A stretch of 64,000 bases of DNA from AC-32 sp963755635 (GTDB taxonomy: Bacteria > Actinomycetota > Thermoleophilia > Gaiellales > Gaiellaceae): positions 310,001 to 374,000 of the forward strand of contig CAVWKS010000036.1 of NCBI GenBank assembly GCA_963755635.1. The letters are read 5' to 3'. Positions 8,734-17,157 of this stretch are shown here, in pieces (position 1 is the first letter of the stretch; each line of letters begins with the position of its first letter). The notes beneath the pieces were generated by a model that was given only the letters and a program-made list of their open reading frames with translations, was not told where the DNA came from and ran no database searches. The translations under genes and the position numbers were made by a program.

Positions 8734-9292
8734 ATGACCGAGGAAGCCGCGCTGCAGGAGACCCCGTCCGGGCTCGAGCCCACGGGCGATGGATGGTTCG
8801 TCGTCAACGTGCGCGACACCAAGTGGGTGACGCATGACGAGTTCGGCTCGGGCTGCTTCTTCGAAGGCCGCGAGAGCGCCCCGTTCCCGGAGCTCGGGAT
8901 CAACATCAGCGTGGTTCAGCCCGGCCAGCCGGTGTGCCTCTACCACGAGGAGGAAGCGCAGGAGGACTTCCTCGTCCTCGCGGGCGAGTGCGTGCTGCTC
9001 GTGAACGGTGAGGAGCGGCCGCTTGAGGACGTGGGACTTCGTGCACTCGCCGGCCGGGACGGAGCACGTGATCGTCGGCGCCGGCGACGGCCTCGCGATC
9101 ATCCTGGCGGTCGGCGCGCGCCACGAGCCGGAGCGACTGAACTACCCGCGCTCCGACCTCGCCGAGCGGTACGGCGCGAGCGCCGAGGCCGACACGCCCG
9201 ATCCCGGAGAGGCGTATGCCCGTTTCGAGCGCCCGCAGCCCGAGCGGCCCGAGTACTGGAACGAGCTGCCCTGGGCCTGTAGGAGGGCTTGA
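8734..9292 (+). CDS. Cupin-domain protein, paralogue of the 205-747 gene (frame break)
   Basis: Starts at ATG 8734 after a clear GAGGAGG ribosome-binding site. The first frame gives GWFVVNVRDTKW, then QPVCLYHEEEAQEDFLVLAGE (cupin motif 1). Near 9022 the frame shifts by one base, and the second frame continues with TWDFVHSPAGTEHVIVGAGDG and GEAYARFERPQPE to the stop at 9290-9292. The joined protein of about 186 residues aligns over its whole length with the cupin at 205-747. One sequencing indel explains the break best, though recent inactivation is possible. The ligand is unknown. Confidence 0.7.
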
Positions 9293-9362
9293 CGAAACCT
9301 GGTCTGTGCCGCCGGGCCGCGCTGTCCGCCCCCGACGACGAGCAAGGTTCCGCCAAACCCTC

Positions 9363-10404
9363 CTAGCTGCCGACGATCTCGACGAGGATCTCCGCAGCGC
9401 GCAGGCACGCGTCGCGGTCGACGTCGAGGTGGGTGACGGCCCGGATCGTCCGGGGGCCAAACGCGAAGACGAGGACGCCTCGCTCGCGTGCCTGGGCGAC
9501 GACGGTCGCTGAGTCCGGCGCGCTCTCCGCGAGCCGGAAGACGACGATGTTCGTCTCGACCCGGTCCAGGTCGACCTCCACGCAGGGGTGATCGAGCGAG
9601 GCGCTCGGCGAGCAGCCGCGCGTTGGCGTGGTCCTCGGCGAGGCGCTCGACGTTCCGCTCGAGCGCGAACGTGCCGGCGGCCGCGAGGATGCCGACCTGG
9701 CGCATCGCGCCGCCGAGCATCCGCCGGTAGCGGACGAGCGAGTCGATGTCCTCCCGGCGACCCGCGAGCACCGACCCCGCCGGCGCCCCGAGCCCCTTCG
9801 ACAGGCTGACCGCGACCAGGTCGAACGGCTCGGCGAGCGCAGCCGGCTCGTCGTCGCGCGCGATCGCCGCGTTGAACAGCCGGGCTCCGTCCAGGTACGA
9901 GGCGACACCGTGCTCACGCGCGGCCGCCCCGATCTTTTCCAGCTCGCCCGCGGGGAAGATCACTCCACCTGCGCGGTTGTGCGTGTCCTCGGCCTCGACG
10001 AGCGTCGTGGGCGGATAGATGACGTGTCCACGCGGCTTCAACGCCGCGAGAAACTCCTCGGCCGTGAAGGTGCCGCCGTCTCCGACCTCGGTGAACTGCA
10101 CTCCGGAGTTCGCGCCGCCGGCCCCGGTCTCGTGGTAGACGGCGTGGCTCTCCCGGCCGACGATCACGTCATCGCCGGGCCGGGTGTAGAGCTTCAGGGC
10201 CAGCTGGTTGGCCATGTGACCGGACGGGACGAAGAGCCCTGCCTCCTTGCCGAGCAGCTCCGCCGCCAGCTCCTGCAACCGTTCGACGCTGGGGTCTTCC
10301 CCGAACTGGTCGTCCCCCACCGGAGCGTCCGCCATGGCACGGCGCATTGCGGCCGAAGGCCTGGTGACGCCGTCGGATCGAAGGTCGATCGTGGCCGTGG
10401 CCAA
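9363..10404 (-). CDS. Threonine aldolase family PLP enzyme (frame break)
   Basis: Begins with the family signature IDLRSDGVTRPS and continues with ELLGKEAGLFVPSGHMANQL, HVIYPPTTLVEAEDTHNRAGG, YLDGARLFNAA, and the Schiff-base Lys in SLSKGLGAPAGSVLAG. This matches low-specificity L-threonine/L-allo-threonine aldolase, which cleaves threonine to glycine and acetaldehyde. Near 9590 the frame shifts by one base and the C-terminal domain continues in another frame to VEIVGS and the stop at 9363. The start is probably TTG at 10404, giving a few residues before IDLRSD. An in-frame ATG farther upstream would intrude on the RNA leader of the divergent exchanger gene. Confidence 0.8.
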
Positions 10405-10466
10405 GCCTACTTCGGTTAGTCCGTGTGCGTCATAGCGGCGGCGCGCGGCCACAGCGACCATGGATC

Positions 10467-10564
10467 GGGGGCTGCCTGTGAGGCGAGAGACGGTCTCCTC
10501 TCTCCGCCTCCCTGTCCCCAGCAGGTACCGCCCCGAGAGCCAGCTCGGGCGGACGGCAGCCCCC
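10467..10564 (+). ncRNA. Structured leader RNA of the cation exchanger gene (candidate riboswitch)
   Basis: A perfect 10-bp closing stem (GGGGGCTGCC at 10467-10476 with GGCAGCCCCC at 10555-10564) encloses three further hairpins. These are GAGGCG-AGAGA pairing with TCTCT-CGCCTC, CCTG(7-nt loop)CAGG, and CCGCCC(C)GAG pairing with CTCGGGCGG with one bulged C. The result is a four-way-junction fold of 98 nt that ends 39 bases before the ATG of a CaCA-type exchanger. It has no T-run, so it is not a simple terminator. Leader position and target gene suggest metal sensing (inference). I could not match it to the yybP-ykoY or M-box consensus by eye. Confidence 0.45.
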
Positions 10565-10603
10565 TCAAAGTCAGCTCGGTTGACGCGGTACGTTCCCGTA
10601 CCC

Positions 10604-11650
10604 ATGCGACGAACCTGGGTCCTGATCGGGCTGACCGCGGCTGCGACCGTCGCCGCGGGGGTCGCCCACTACGCCGGTGCTCCGGCGCTGCTGACGTTCG
10701 GGATCGCGACCGTGGCGCTCGCCGGGCTGGCCTGGGCGGTCTCCTTCTCCACGGAGCAGGTCGGCGAGCGGTTCGGCCCCGCCGTGACCGGGCTGCTGCA
10801 GTCGACGCTCGGCAACCTGCCCGAGTTCTTCATCGTGATCTTCGCGCTCTCGGCAGGCGAGCTCGTCGTCGCGCGAACCTCGATCCTCGGCTCGATCTTC
10901 GCCAACGCGCTCTTCGTGCTCGGGCTGGCGATCGTCGTGGGCGCGTCGGTGAGCTCCGACGGCGTGATGCGCTTTCACCGGCGCCTGCCGAAGGACAACG
11001 CGATCCTGATGCTGCTCGCCAGCTTCCTGATCGTGCTGCTCGGGCTGTCGGCCGCCACCGGCGACAAGGCGTCACACCACGTGACGACGATCTCGGTCGT
11101 CGGGGCCGTCGCCATCCTCGTCACCTACGGCGTGTGGCTGGTCGACTACCTCCGCTACGACGCCGGGCACGAGCGGCCGCGCGGAACGCCGCGCGTCTCG
11201 ATGACCTACTCCCTCGCGCTGCTGGCGATCGCCGGCGTGGGAGCGGCCTTCGTCGCCGACTGGTTCGTGACGGCCCTGACGCCGGCGATGGCGAAGATCG
11301 GCGTCCCGAAGGCCTTCGCCGGCCTCGTGGTCGTCGGCCTCGCCGGAAACGCCGTCGAGAACACGACCGGCGTCGTCCTCGCGGCCAAGGGCGAGGCCGA
11401 CCTGGCGATCTCGGTGATCAAGAACTCGGTCGCCCAGATCACGGCCTTCCTGTTTCCCGCGCTCGTGCTCGTCTCGCTCGCGTTCACCACGCAGCTCACG
11501 TTCGCCATCGGCCCGGTCTACATCGGCGCGTTGTTCCTGACCGCGATGGCGCTGTGGCTGATCACGAGCGACGGCGAGGCGACCGTCTTCGAGGGCGTCG
11601 CCCTGATCGCGTTCTACGTGATCCTGGCCGTCCTGACGTTCTACGAGTAG
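10604..11650 (+). CDS. Ca2+/H+ antiporter-type cation exchanger (CaCA family)
   Basis: 348 residues, nearly all hydrophobic, with about eleven membrane helices in two inverted halves. Each half carries the alpha-repeat acidic motif: STLGNLPEFFIVIF in the first and GLAGNAVENTTGVVLA in the second. The glutamates in these motifs bind the cation in Cax/ChaA-type exchangers. The protein should export Ca2+ (or a similar divalent ion) in exchange for protons at the inner membrane. ATG 10604 (MRRTWVLIGL) is chosen because it precedes the first membrane helix, whereas an upstream in-frame ATG lies ahead of the structured leader RNA. The gene converges on ppk1 with three bases between stops. Confidence 0.85.
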   Translation: MRRTWVLIGLTAAATVAAGVAHYAGAPALLTFGIATVALAGLAWAVSFSTEQVGERFGPAVTGLLQSTLGNLPEFFIVIFALSAGELVVARTSILGSIFANALFVLGLAIVVGASVSSDGVMRFHRRLPKDNAILMLLASFLIVLLGLSAATGDKASHHVTTISVVGAVAILVTYGVWLVDYLRYDAGHERPRGTPRVSMTYSLALLAIAGVGAAFVADWFVTALTPAMAKIGVPKAFAGLVVVGLAGNAVENTTGVVLAAKGEADLAISVIKNSVAQITAFLFPALVLVSLAFTTQLTFAIGPVYIGALFLTAMALWLITSDGEATVFEGVALIAFYVILAVLTFYE

Positions 11651-11653
11651 CGC

Positions 11654-13801
11654 CTAGACGGCGTGCCGCGCGAGGGCGAGGCGCATCATCGCCGAGTGCG
11701 TGCCCTCGGCCCCGAGCTCGTCGCCGTCCTCGGGAACGAGCTGGACGTAGGACCCGTCGGGCTGCATCTCCCACGCGTTGCGGCGGTCGGCGAGCGAGAT
11801 CTCGAGGATCTCCCACAGCCGCGCCCGCAGCCGTCGCTCGAGGATCGGCACCGCCGTCTCGACGCGCTCGGAGAGGTTGCGGTGCATCCAGTCGCCAGAG
11901 CCGATCAGGAAGACGCCGTCGAGCGGGTCGCCCGCGCCGGCGGCGAAGTGGAAGATGCGCGAGTGCTCGAGGAAGCGGCCGACGATCGAGCGGATGCGGA
12001 TGTTCTCGGTCAGGCCGGGCACCCCCGGCGCCATGGTCGTCAGGCCGCGGACGATCAGGTCGATCGGCACGCCGGCCTCCGAGGCGCGCGAGAGCAGGAC
12101 GCACATCTCCGGATCCTCGAGCTGGTTCATCTTGCAGACGATCCGCGCGGGGCGTCCGGCCAGGTGGTGCTCGATCTCGCGCTCGACCAGCCCGACGAAC
12201 TCCGAGCGCATCGACATCGGCGCGACGACGAGCGTCGAGAACTCCGGCGTGCGCGAGCGGCCGGTGAGGAAGTGGAACAGCGTCACGACGTCGCTGGTCA
12301 CCCGCGGGTCGGCGGTCAAGAGGCCGACGTCCTCGTAGATCCGCGCGGTGCGCGAGTGGTAGTTGCCGGTCGCCAGGTGCGCGTAGCAGCGGACGGCGTC
12401 GTCCTCCTGCCGCACCACGAGCGCAGTCTTGGCGTGCGTCTTCAGGCCGCTGAGACCGAACACGACGTGGGCGCCGACCTTCTCGAGCTCGCGTGACCAG
12501 TGCAGGTTGCGAGCCTCGTCGAAGCGGGCGTTCAGCTCGATCACGCACGCGACCTGCTTGCCGGACTCGGCGGCGCGGATCAGCGACTGGACGAACGGCG
12601 TGTCGTCGCCGACGCGGTAGACGGTCATCTTGATCGAGACCGTCTGCGGATCGTCCGCCGCCTCCCGGATGAACCGCTCGACGCCGGCGTCGAAGCTGTC
12701 GTAGGGCTGGTGGATGAGCACGTCGCCGCGCCTGATCGCGTGGAAGATGTCTCCGTCGACATGCTCGAGGCCGAGCGGCGGGAGCGGCGTCCACGGCGGG
12801 TCGCGCAGCTCGGGCATCGGCAGCTCGGCGATCTCGAACAGCGTCGTGTAGTCGAGCAGCGCGCTCATCTCGTAGATGTCTTCGCTCCCCAGCGCGAACC
12901 GGGAGCGCAGCTCGGCGACCATCGCGGGATCGGCGTTCGGCTGCAGCTCGAGGCGGACGACCGGCTCGAAGCGCCGCTGCTGCAGCTCGAGCTCCACCTG
13001 GTCGCGCTTGCTCAGACCGTCGTCCTCGAGCTCGACCTCGGCATCCCGGCAGACGCGGAACTGGCTCGCGCTCTCGATCTCCATCCCCGGGAAGAGCTTC
13101 TGGGCGTTCGCGGCGATCACCCCGTCCAGGCCGACGAACGCGCGCATGCCCGACTCGACACCGGCGCGAACGCGCAGCCACTGGTACAGCTCGCTCGGCA
13201 CCTTGACCCGCACGAGCACCGACTCGCCGTTGACGGGGTCGCCGAGGCGGAAGGCCCACGAGGTCGAGAGGTTCGAGACGTACGGGAACGGATGCGCCTC
13301 GTCGAGGCTGAGCGGCGTCAGCACCGGCGAGATGCGCGTGTCGAACACCGCTGAGGCCTCGGCCTGCTGCTCCTCGGTCAGCTGTTCCCAGCCGAGCAGG
13401 TGGACCCCGTGCTCCGCCAGGCGAGGCCGCAGGACATCCCAGAAACAACGCGCCTCTTGCTCGAGCATCGCCATCACGCGCTCCCGGACCGTCACGAACT
13501 TGTCCCGCCGCTCCTGCGCGGCGTGGCTTTCGTCGCCGGGAGCCGGGCGGATCAGCGCCATCCGCTTCATGAAGAACTCGTCCAGGTTCGAGGAGAAGAT
13601 CGCGAGGAACTTGACCCGCTCGAGCAGCGGCGTCCGCTCGTCGAGCGCCTCGTGCAGCACGCGCCGGTTGAACTCGAGCCAGCTCAGGTCACGATCGACC
13701 CGCGCGGAGCCGAGCTCGTGCGCGGGCGCGGCCGACGACGCGGCCAGATCGGCAACCGCCTCCGGTGTGCCGACGGGAAAAGCCGCGCTTGCGTCCATCA
13801 C
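11654..13801 (-). CDS. ppk1: Polyphosphate kinase 1
   Basis: 715 residues, the normal PPK1 length. The N-terminal domain begins DRDLSWLEFNRRVLHEA. The catalytic core has the autophosphorylated His in GLKTHAKTALVVR and the second conserved His in RFLEHSRIFHF, plus FIREAADDPQTVSIKMTVYR, which is typical of the family. It reversibly polymerises the gamma-phosphate of ATP into polyphosphate. It stands alone, without ppx or a pho regulator beside it. The ATG at 13801 is followed directly by a second ATG, and either may be used. Frame and sequence are intact. Confidence 0.95.
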   Translation of the reverse strand: MMDASAAFPVGTPEAVADLAASSAAPAHELGSARVDRDLSWLEFNRRVLHEALDERTPLLERVKFLAIFSSNLDEFFMKRMALIRPAPGDESHAAQERRDKFVTVRERVMAMLEQEARCFWDVLRPRLAEHGVHLLGWEQLTEEQQAEASAVFDTRISPVLTPLSLDEAHPFPYVSNLSTSWAFRLGDPVNGESVLVRVKVPSELYQWLRVRAGVESGMRAFVGLDGVIAANAQKLFPGMEIESASQFRVCRDAEVELEDDGLSKRDQVELELQQRRFEPVVRLELQPNADPAMVAELRSRFALGSEDIYEMSALLDYTTLFEIAELPMPELRDPPWTPLPPLGLEHVDGDIFHAIRRGDVLIHQPYDSFDAGVERFIREAADDPQTVSIKMTVYRVGDDTPFVQSLIRAAESGKQVACVIELNARFDEARNLHWSRELEKVGAHVVFGLSGLKTHAKTALVVRQEDDAVRCYAHLATGNYHSRTARIYEDVGLLTADPRVTSDVVTLFHFLTGRSRTPEFSTLVVAPMSMRSEFVGLVEREIEHHLAGRPARIVCKMNQLEDPEMCVLLSRASEAGVPIDLIVRGLTTMAPGVPGLTENIRIRSIVGRFLEHSRIFHFAAGAGDPLDGVFLIGSGDWMHRNLSERVETAVPILERRLRARLWEILEISLADRRNAWEMQPDGSYVQLVPEDGDELGAEGTHSAMMRLALARHAV

Positions 13802-13851
13802 GAAAGCGTAGCCAGCAGCCAGGAGAGCGGCGTGCGTGCGAAACTGCGCGA

Positions 13852-14025
13852 ATGCTCGAGCGCCTACGCCGGCTCTTCCAGGGTCGAGACCCCGATCATC
13901 CGCTCACCGACGAAGAGCGGAATGACCAACCGGCGGAGACGGTCCCCGACGAGGCCGCCCGCCTCGAAGAGAACTTCGTCGGCCGCGATCTCGACCCCGA
14001 CGAGCCCCGCTCCGGCCGGCTCTGA
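13852..14025 (+). CDS. Small acidic hypothetical protein
   Basis: 57 residues beginning MLERLRRLFQGRD and then strongly acidic and proline-containing (DPDHPLTDEERND, ending DEPRSGRL). It has no membrane segment and no recognised domain. It diverges from ppk1 with a 50-bp gap. Its last codons and stop are repeated, in degraded form, at about 16731-16748 beside the ferritin-like gene. This shows that it once ended next to a copy of that gene. The coding call rests on length, the charge pattern and that duplication. Confidence 0.4.
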   Translation: MLERLRRLFQGRDPDHPLTDEERNDQPAETVPDEAARLEENFVGRDLDPDEPRSGRL

Positions 14026-14091
14026 CAGATCGTCGAGCGTCCCAGGCGCTCAGAGGCCCTCCGCCTCCTCCGCCTGCTCGCCGCGCTCGAC
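14008..14091. repeat. Direct repeat A (gene-end duplication)
   Basis: Matches 16731-16816 with a handful of substitutions and a two-base length difference. The repeat includes the last codons of the 57-residue gene and the last codons of a ferritin-like gene in the opposite direction. In copy A the small gene is intact and the ferritin gene is only a tail. Confidence 0.75.
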
Positions 14092-14093
14092 CG
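14050..14093 (-). pseudogene. Truncated tail of a second ferritin-like gene
   Basis: Reading leftward this gives AVERGEQAEEAEGL and a stop, the same ending as the intact ferritin-like protein at 16775-17092 (VERGEQAEDAEGL). Homology stops abruptly upstream, eleven bases from the stop of the membrane-protein gene at 14104. It is a 14-codon remnant with no start. Confidence 0.7.
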
Positions 14094-14103
14094 CCTGAGC
14101 GAT

Positions 14104-14766
14104 TTACCGGACGTCGGACTCGAGCCTGCGCTCGAACTCGCGAATCCGCCGACGCAGCGGCATCTTCGAGGCTCTGTCGGTGTGCAGCGTGTCGAGCGCA
14201 CAGGCCAGGAAGCACGCCGCGCCAAGTGCCGTGTTCCAGTTCGCGGCAGCCTGGTCGAGCATCGACCCGGTGGACGGGACGACGAAGCCGGCCACAGCCG
14301 AGATTCCGAAGAAGACACAGCCGAGCAGGTTGATAACCGGCTGCCACCATCCCGCGCCCCCGCGCGCCGGCAACCAACCGTGACGTGCCGAGCCAGCGTA
14401 CGCGATCGCTCCAGACAGGAGGAAGCAGATCGACCCGCGCCAGTCGGGCCGCCAGACGAGCTTGTTGTACTCCGGACTGCCCAGGGCGGTGTGCATCGCT
14501 TCGTACGTCGTGACGTTGAAGAACAACGTGCCCGCGGATTGGATGATGGCTGCCCACCACGCGGCGCGTCCGCCGGGGGCGTGCCGCTCGGTCCAGGCCA
14601 GCCAGCTCTGGAGCCCTCCTCCGGCCGTGAACAGGATCGAGCCGACAAAGAAGGTGATGGCGTCGGCCGAGTCTCCGACAAGCTGCACGTAGCCCGGGAA
14701 CGGGCCGATGAGGAAGCACGCCGACCCAAGGGCGAAAAAGGCCGCCATCCACCGTTCGCGGCTCAT
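14104..14766 (-). CDS. Multi-pass membrane protein (YrhK-like region)
   Basis: 220 residues with about six hydrophobic segments. The stretch FFVGSILFTAGGGLQSWLAW resembles the YrhK membrane domain. Other segments include AAIIQSAGTLFFNVTT, GSICFLLSGAIAYAGSA and NLLGCVFFGISAVAGFVV. The C-terminal 30 residues are basic and cytosolic (MPLRRRIREFERR). It is divergent from the glutamate decarboxylase gene (87-bp gap), and the two lie together inside the duplicated block, so they may have arrived together. Whether it helps acid or GABA handling is speculation. ATG 14766 is preferred over TTG 14772. Confidence 0.65.
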   Translation of the reverse strand: MSRERWMAAFFALGSACFLIGPFPGYVQLVGDSADAITFFVGSILFTAGGGLQSWLAWTERHAPGGRAAWWAAIIQSAGTLFFNVTTYEAMHTALGSPEYNKLVWRPDWRGSICFLLSGAIAYAGSARHGWLPARGGAGWWQPVINLLGCVFFGISAVAGFVVPSTGSMLDQAAANWNTALGAACFLACALDTLHTDRASKMPLRRRIREFERRLESDVR

Positions 14767-14853
14767 GACCAAGACTTCGTTCCCTTCGGGTGAGGCCGTA
14801 CCGCGGGCAATCGGTGACGCTGGTCGCAGACGCCGACGAAAGGATCACCGACG

Positions 14854-16242
14854 ATGAGCCTCACACATCCGCAGACGAACCACAAACACTCCGGCGAGCT
14901 CGCGGTCCAGCCGCTATTCGGGCTCGAGGGCACGACCATTCCTCGGCACGAGCTCGCGGATGAAGAGATGGCGCCAGAGATCGCGTACCAGATCATCCAC
15001 GACGAGCTGATGCTCGACGGGAACGCGCGGCTCAACGTCGCCACCTTCGTGACGACCTGGATGGAGCCGCAGGCTCAGGCGCTGATGACCGAGTGCTTCG
15101 ACAAGAACATGATCGACAAGGACGAGTATCCGCAGACCGCGGAGATCGAGACGCGGTGCGTGAACATGCTCAGCCGGCTCTGGCACGCGCCGGAGGCCGA
15201 CGAGGCGACCGGCTGCTCGACCACTGGCTCGAGCGAGGCCGCGATGCTCGGCGGCCTGGCGCTCAAGCGCCGCTGGATGCAGCGGCGCAGGGCCGAGGGA
15301 AAGCCGGTCGACCGGCCGAATCTCGTCATGGGCATCAACGTCCAGGTGTGCTGGGAGAAGTTGGCCAACTACTGGGACGTCGAGATGCGCCTCGTACCGA
15401 TGGAGGGCGACCGGTTCCACATGTCCGCGGAGGAAGCCGTGAAGCTCTGCGACGAGAACACGATCGGCGTCGTCGCGATCCTGGGCTCGACGTTCGACGG
15501 GAGCTACGAGCCCGTTGAGGAGATCTGCGAGGCCCTCGATGCCTTCGAGTCCGAGACTGGGCTCGACATCCCGGTCCACGTGGATGGGGCGTCGGGCGCG
15601 TTCGTGGCCCCGTTCGTCGATCCGGATCTGGTCTGGGACTTCCAGCTACCGCGAGTCGCGTCGATCAACGCCTCGGGCCACAAGTACGGATTGGTGTACC
15701 CCGGCGTCGGCTGGGTCGTCTGGCGCGACAGCGAGGCCCTTCCCCAGGACCTGATCTTCTGGGTCAATTACCTCGGCGACAACATGCCGACGTTCGCGCT
15801 CAACTTCTCACGGCCCGGCGCCCAGGTGGTCGCCCAGTACTACAACTTCCTGCGACTGGGCTTCGAGGGCTATGCCCGCGTCCAGGGCTACGCGCGGGAT
15901 GTCGCGACCCGGCTCTCAGGCGAGATCGAGGAGATCGGCCCCTTCGAGCTGATCACGCGGGGAGACGAGCTTCCGGTCTTTGCGTTCACGCTGAAGGACG
16001 AGATCGAGAACTTCTCGGTCTTCGACGTCTCGAACGCACTGCGCGAGCGCGGCTGGCAGGTCCCGGCGTACACCTTCCCGAAGAACCGCGAAGACCTCGC
16101 TGCGCTGAGGGTCGTCGTCCGCCGCGGGTTCACCCACGACATGGCCGACATGCTCCTCGCCGACCTGAAGCGACAGCTGCCACGACTCGAGAGCCAGCCC
16201 GTGCCAGTCCACGACCACGCGACCGCGGGGTTCCACCACTAG
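14854..16242 (+). CDS. gadB: Glutamate decarboxylase
   Basis: 462 residues, the normal length for the family. Begins after AAAGGATC. Motifs include PEADEATGCSTTGSSEAAML, IPVHVDGASGAFVAPF with the PLP-contacting Asp, and the Schiff-base Lys in SINASGHKYGLVYPGVGW. The C-terminus ends with His residues (GFHH), as in E. coli GadB, where this end closes the active site at neutral pH. The enzyme converts glutamate to GABA and consumes a proton. No GadC-type glutamate/GABA antiporter is adjacent, so the export partner, if any, is elsewhere. Confidence 0.95.
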   Translation: MSLTHPQTNHKHSGELAVQPLFGLEGTTIPRHELADEEMAPEIAYQIIHDELMLDGNARLNVATFVTTWMEPQAQALMTECFDKNMIDKDEYPQTAEIETRCVNMLSRLWHAPEADEATGCSTTGSSEAAMLGGLALKRRWMQRRRAEGKPVDRPNLVMGINVQVCWEKLANYWDVEMRLVPMEGDRFHMSAEEAVKLCDENTIGVVAILGSTFDGSYEPVEEICEALDAFESETGLDIPVHVDGASGAFVAPFVDPDLVWDFQLPRVASINASGHKYGLVYPGVGWVVWRDSEALPQDLIFWVNYLGDNMPTFALNFSRPGAQVVAQYYNFLRLGFEGYARVQGYARDVATRLSGEIEEIGPFELITRGDELPVFAFTLKDEIENFSVFDVSNALRERGWQVPAYTFPKNREDLAALRVVVRRGFTHDMADMLLADLKRQLPRLESQPVPVHDHATAGFHH

Positions 16243-16264
16243 TCCCGGAACTGGCTGGTACGCA

Positions 16265-16276
16265 TAGGCTGCGCTC
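16265..16276 (+). promoter_or_regulatory. Leaderless -10 element for cupin A
   Basis: TAGGCT (16265-16270), six bases, then ATG 16277. The identical hexamer and spacing precede the paralogue at 17158, so the promoter was duplicated with the gene. Confidence 0.5.
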
Positions 16277-16666
16277 ATGGCCTACCAAATCGTCCGCGTC
16301 GCCGAGCTCGAGTGGGCGACGCGTCCTCACGAGCCGGACGAGGCACCGCGCCACGCCGCCGCTCTGACCGACGCCGCGTGCCTCGCCCACAGCCGCGCGA
16401 ACCTCTGGCGCTACGAGCCCGGCGCCAAGGGCAGGCGCCACCGCGACCTGAACCAGGAGGAGACATTCGTACCGATCTCGGGGACGCTGACCATGTACCT
16501 CGGCGACCCACCCGAGCGCGTCGACGTGGGGCCCGGCGACGTCGTCCACGTCGAATCCGGCACGGCGCTCCAGGTCGTCAACCACGGCGACGACGAGCTC
16601 CTGCTCTACATCTACGGCGCTCCGCCGGAGACAGGCGGCGCCGAGTTTTTGGACTCCGCCGTCTAG
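16277..16666 (+). CDS. Cupin-fold protein A
   Basis: 129 residues. Core cupin features: YEPGAKGRRHRDLNQEETFV (motif 1, with histidine and glutamates), the turn ISGTLTMYLGD, and motif 2 PGDVVHVESGTALQVVNHGD. It is likely a small dimeric barrel that may bind a metal. It is close to identical to the gene at 17158-17548, indicating recent duplication. It follows gadB by 34 bases but has its own -10 element. Function unknown. Confidence 0.85.
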   Translation: MAYQIVRVAELEWATRPHEPDEAPRHAAALTDAACLAHSRANLWRYEPGAKGRRHRDLNQEETFVPISGTLTMYLGDPPERVDVGPGDVVHVESGTALQVVNHGDDELLLYIYGAPPETGGAEFLDSAV

Positions 16667-16730
16667 CCCAAGTCCGACGCTCCTCCGCCGCGCAGAGGTA
16701 GACGACTGCAAGACCTGACCCCGGCCTTCC

Positions 16731-16816
16731 CGCTCCGGCCGGCTCTGACCGATCGCAGAGCGTGTCCTAGGCGCTCAGAGACCCTCCGCGTCCTCCGCCT
16801 GCTCGCCGCGCTCGAC
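16731..16816. repeat. Direct repeat B (gene-end duplication)
   Basis: Counterpart of 14008-14091. Here the ferritin-like gene end is part of an intact gene and the end of the small acidic gene is only a degraded remnant on the plus strand. Together the two copies show a past tandem duplication of the junction. Confidence 0.75.
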
Positions 16817-17092
16817 GATGTCTCCTTCGGTGAAGAGGATCGCCTGCAGGGCGACGCGCCACTTCGGCGTGCGGCGCAGCAGGAACTCGAGGTCCATGCC
16901 GAAGTGCTTGAACTCCTCCGCCTGAGCGTTCTCCATGATCGCCTTGGCCTGCGCGTCCGGCTCGAGCGAGATCCGCTGCTCGTACCAGCCGATCGCCTCG
17001 GCCTCCTCGGTCAACGACGCAATCATCCGCGCGAAGGTCCTGGTCTCCGCGCTCAACTCGTCGGCCGGCTCGTGGTACTGATCGAAGCCCAT
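16775..17092 (-). CDS. Encapsulated-ferritin-like (EncFtn-type) protein
   Basis: 105 residues with two long helices. It shows the compact EncFtn layout: YHEPADELS at the start, then a helix with SLTEEAEAIGWYEQRI and a second with AQAEEFKHFGMDLEFLLRR. The glutamates and the EExxH-type cluster are the expected iron ligands shared across a subunit interface in this half-size ferritin family. EncFtn proteins oxidise iron inside encapsulin shells. No encapsulin shell gene is in this window, and the acidic tail VERGEQAEDAEGL is not a standard shell-targeting peptide. It may act free or with a distant shell. It is divergent from cupin B. Confidence 0.7.
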   Translation of the reverse strand: MGFDQYHEPADELSAETRTFARMIASLTEEAEAIGWYEQRISLEPDAQAKAIMENAQAEEFKHFGMDLEFLLRRTPKWRVALQAILFTEGDIVERGEQAEDAEGL

Positions 17093-17145
17093 TCTTCGTC
17101 CTCCTTGTCGTTGGTGCGGCTCAAAGACCCGGCCGCGAGCCAGGA

Positions 17146-17157
17146 TAGGCTGCGCGC
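17146..17157 (+). promoter_or_regulatory. Leaderless -10 element for cupin B
   Basis: TAGGCT (17146-17151), six bases, then ATG 17158; duplicated from the cupin A promoter or the reverse. Confidence 0.5.

Noticed and set aside
10405..10461. Longer threonine aldolase starting near 10461
   Set aside because: The extra residues are not family-like, and the region just before the exchanger leader is better explained as intergenic.
10467..10564. Identification of the exchanger leader as yybP-ykoY or M-box
   Set aside because: The conserved core sequences I recall for those families are not visible, so it is left as an unclassified candidate.
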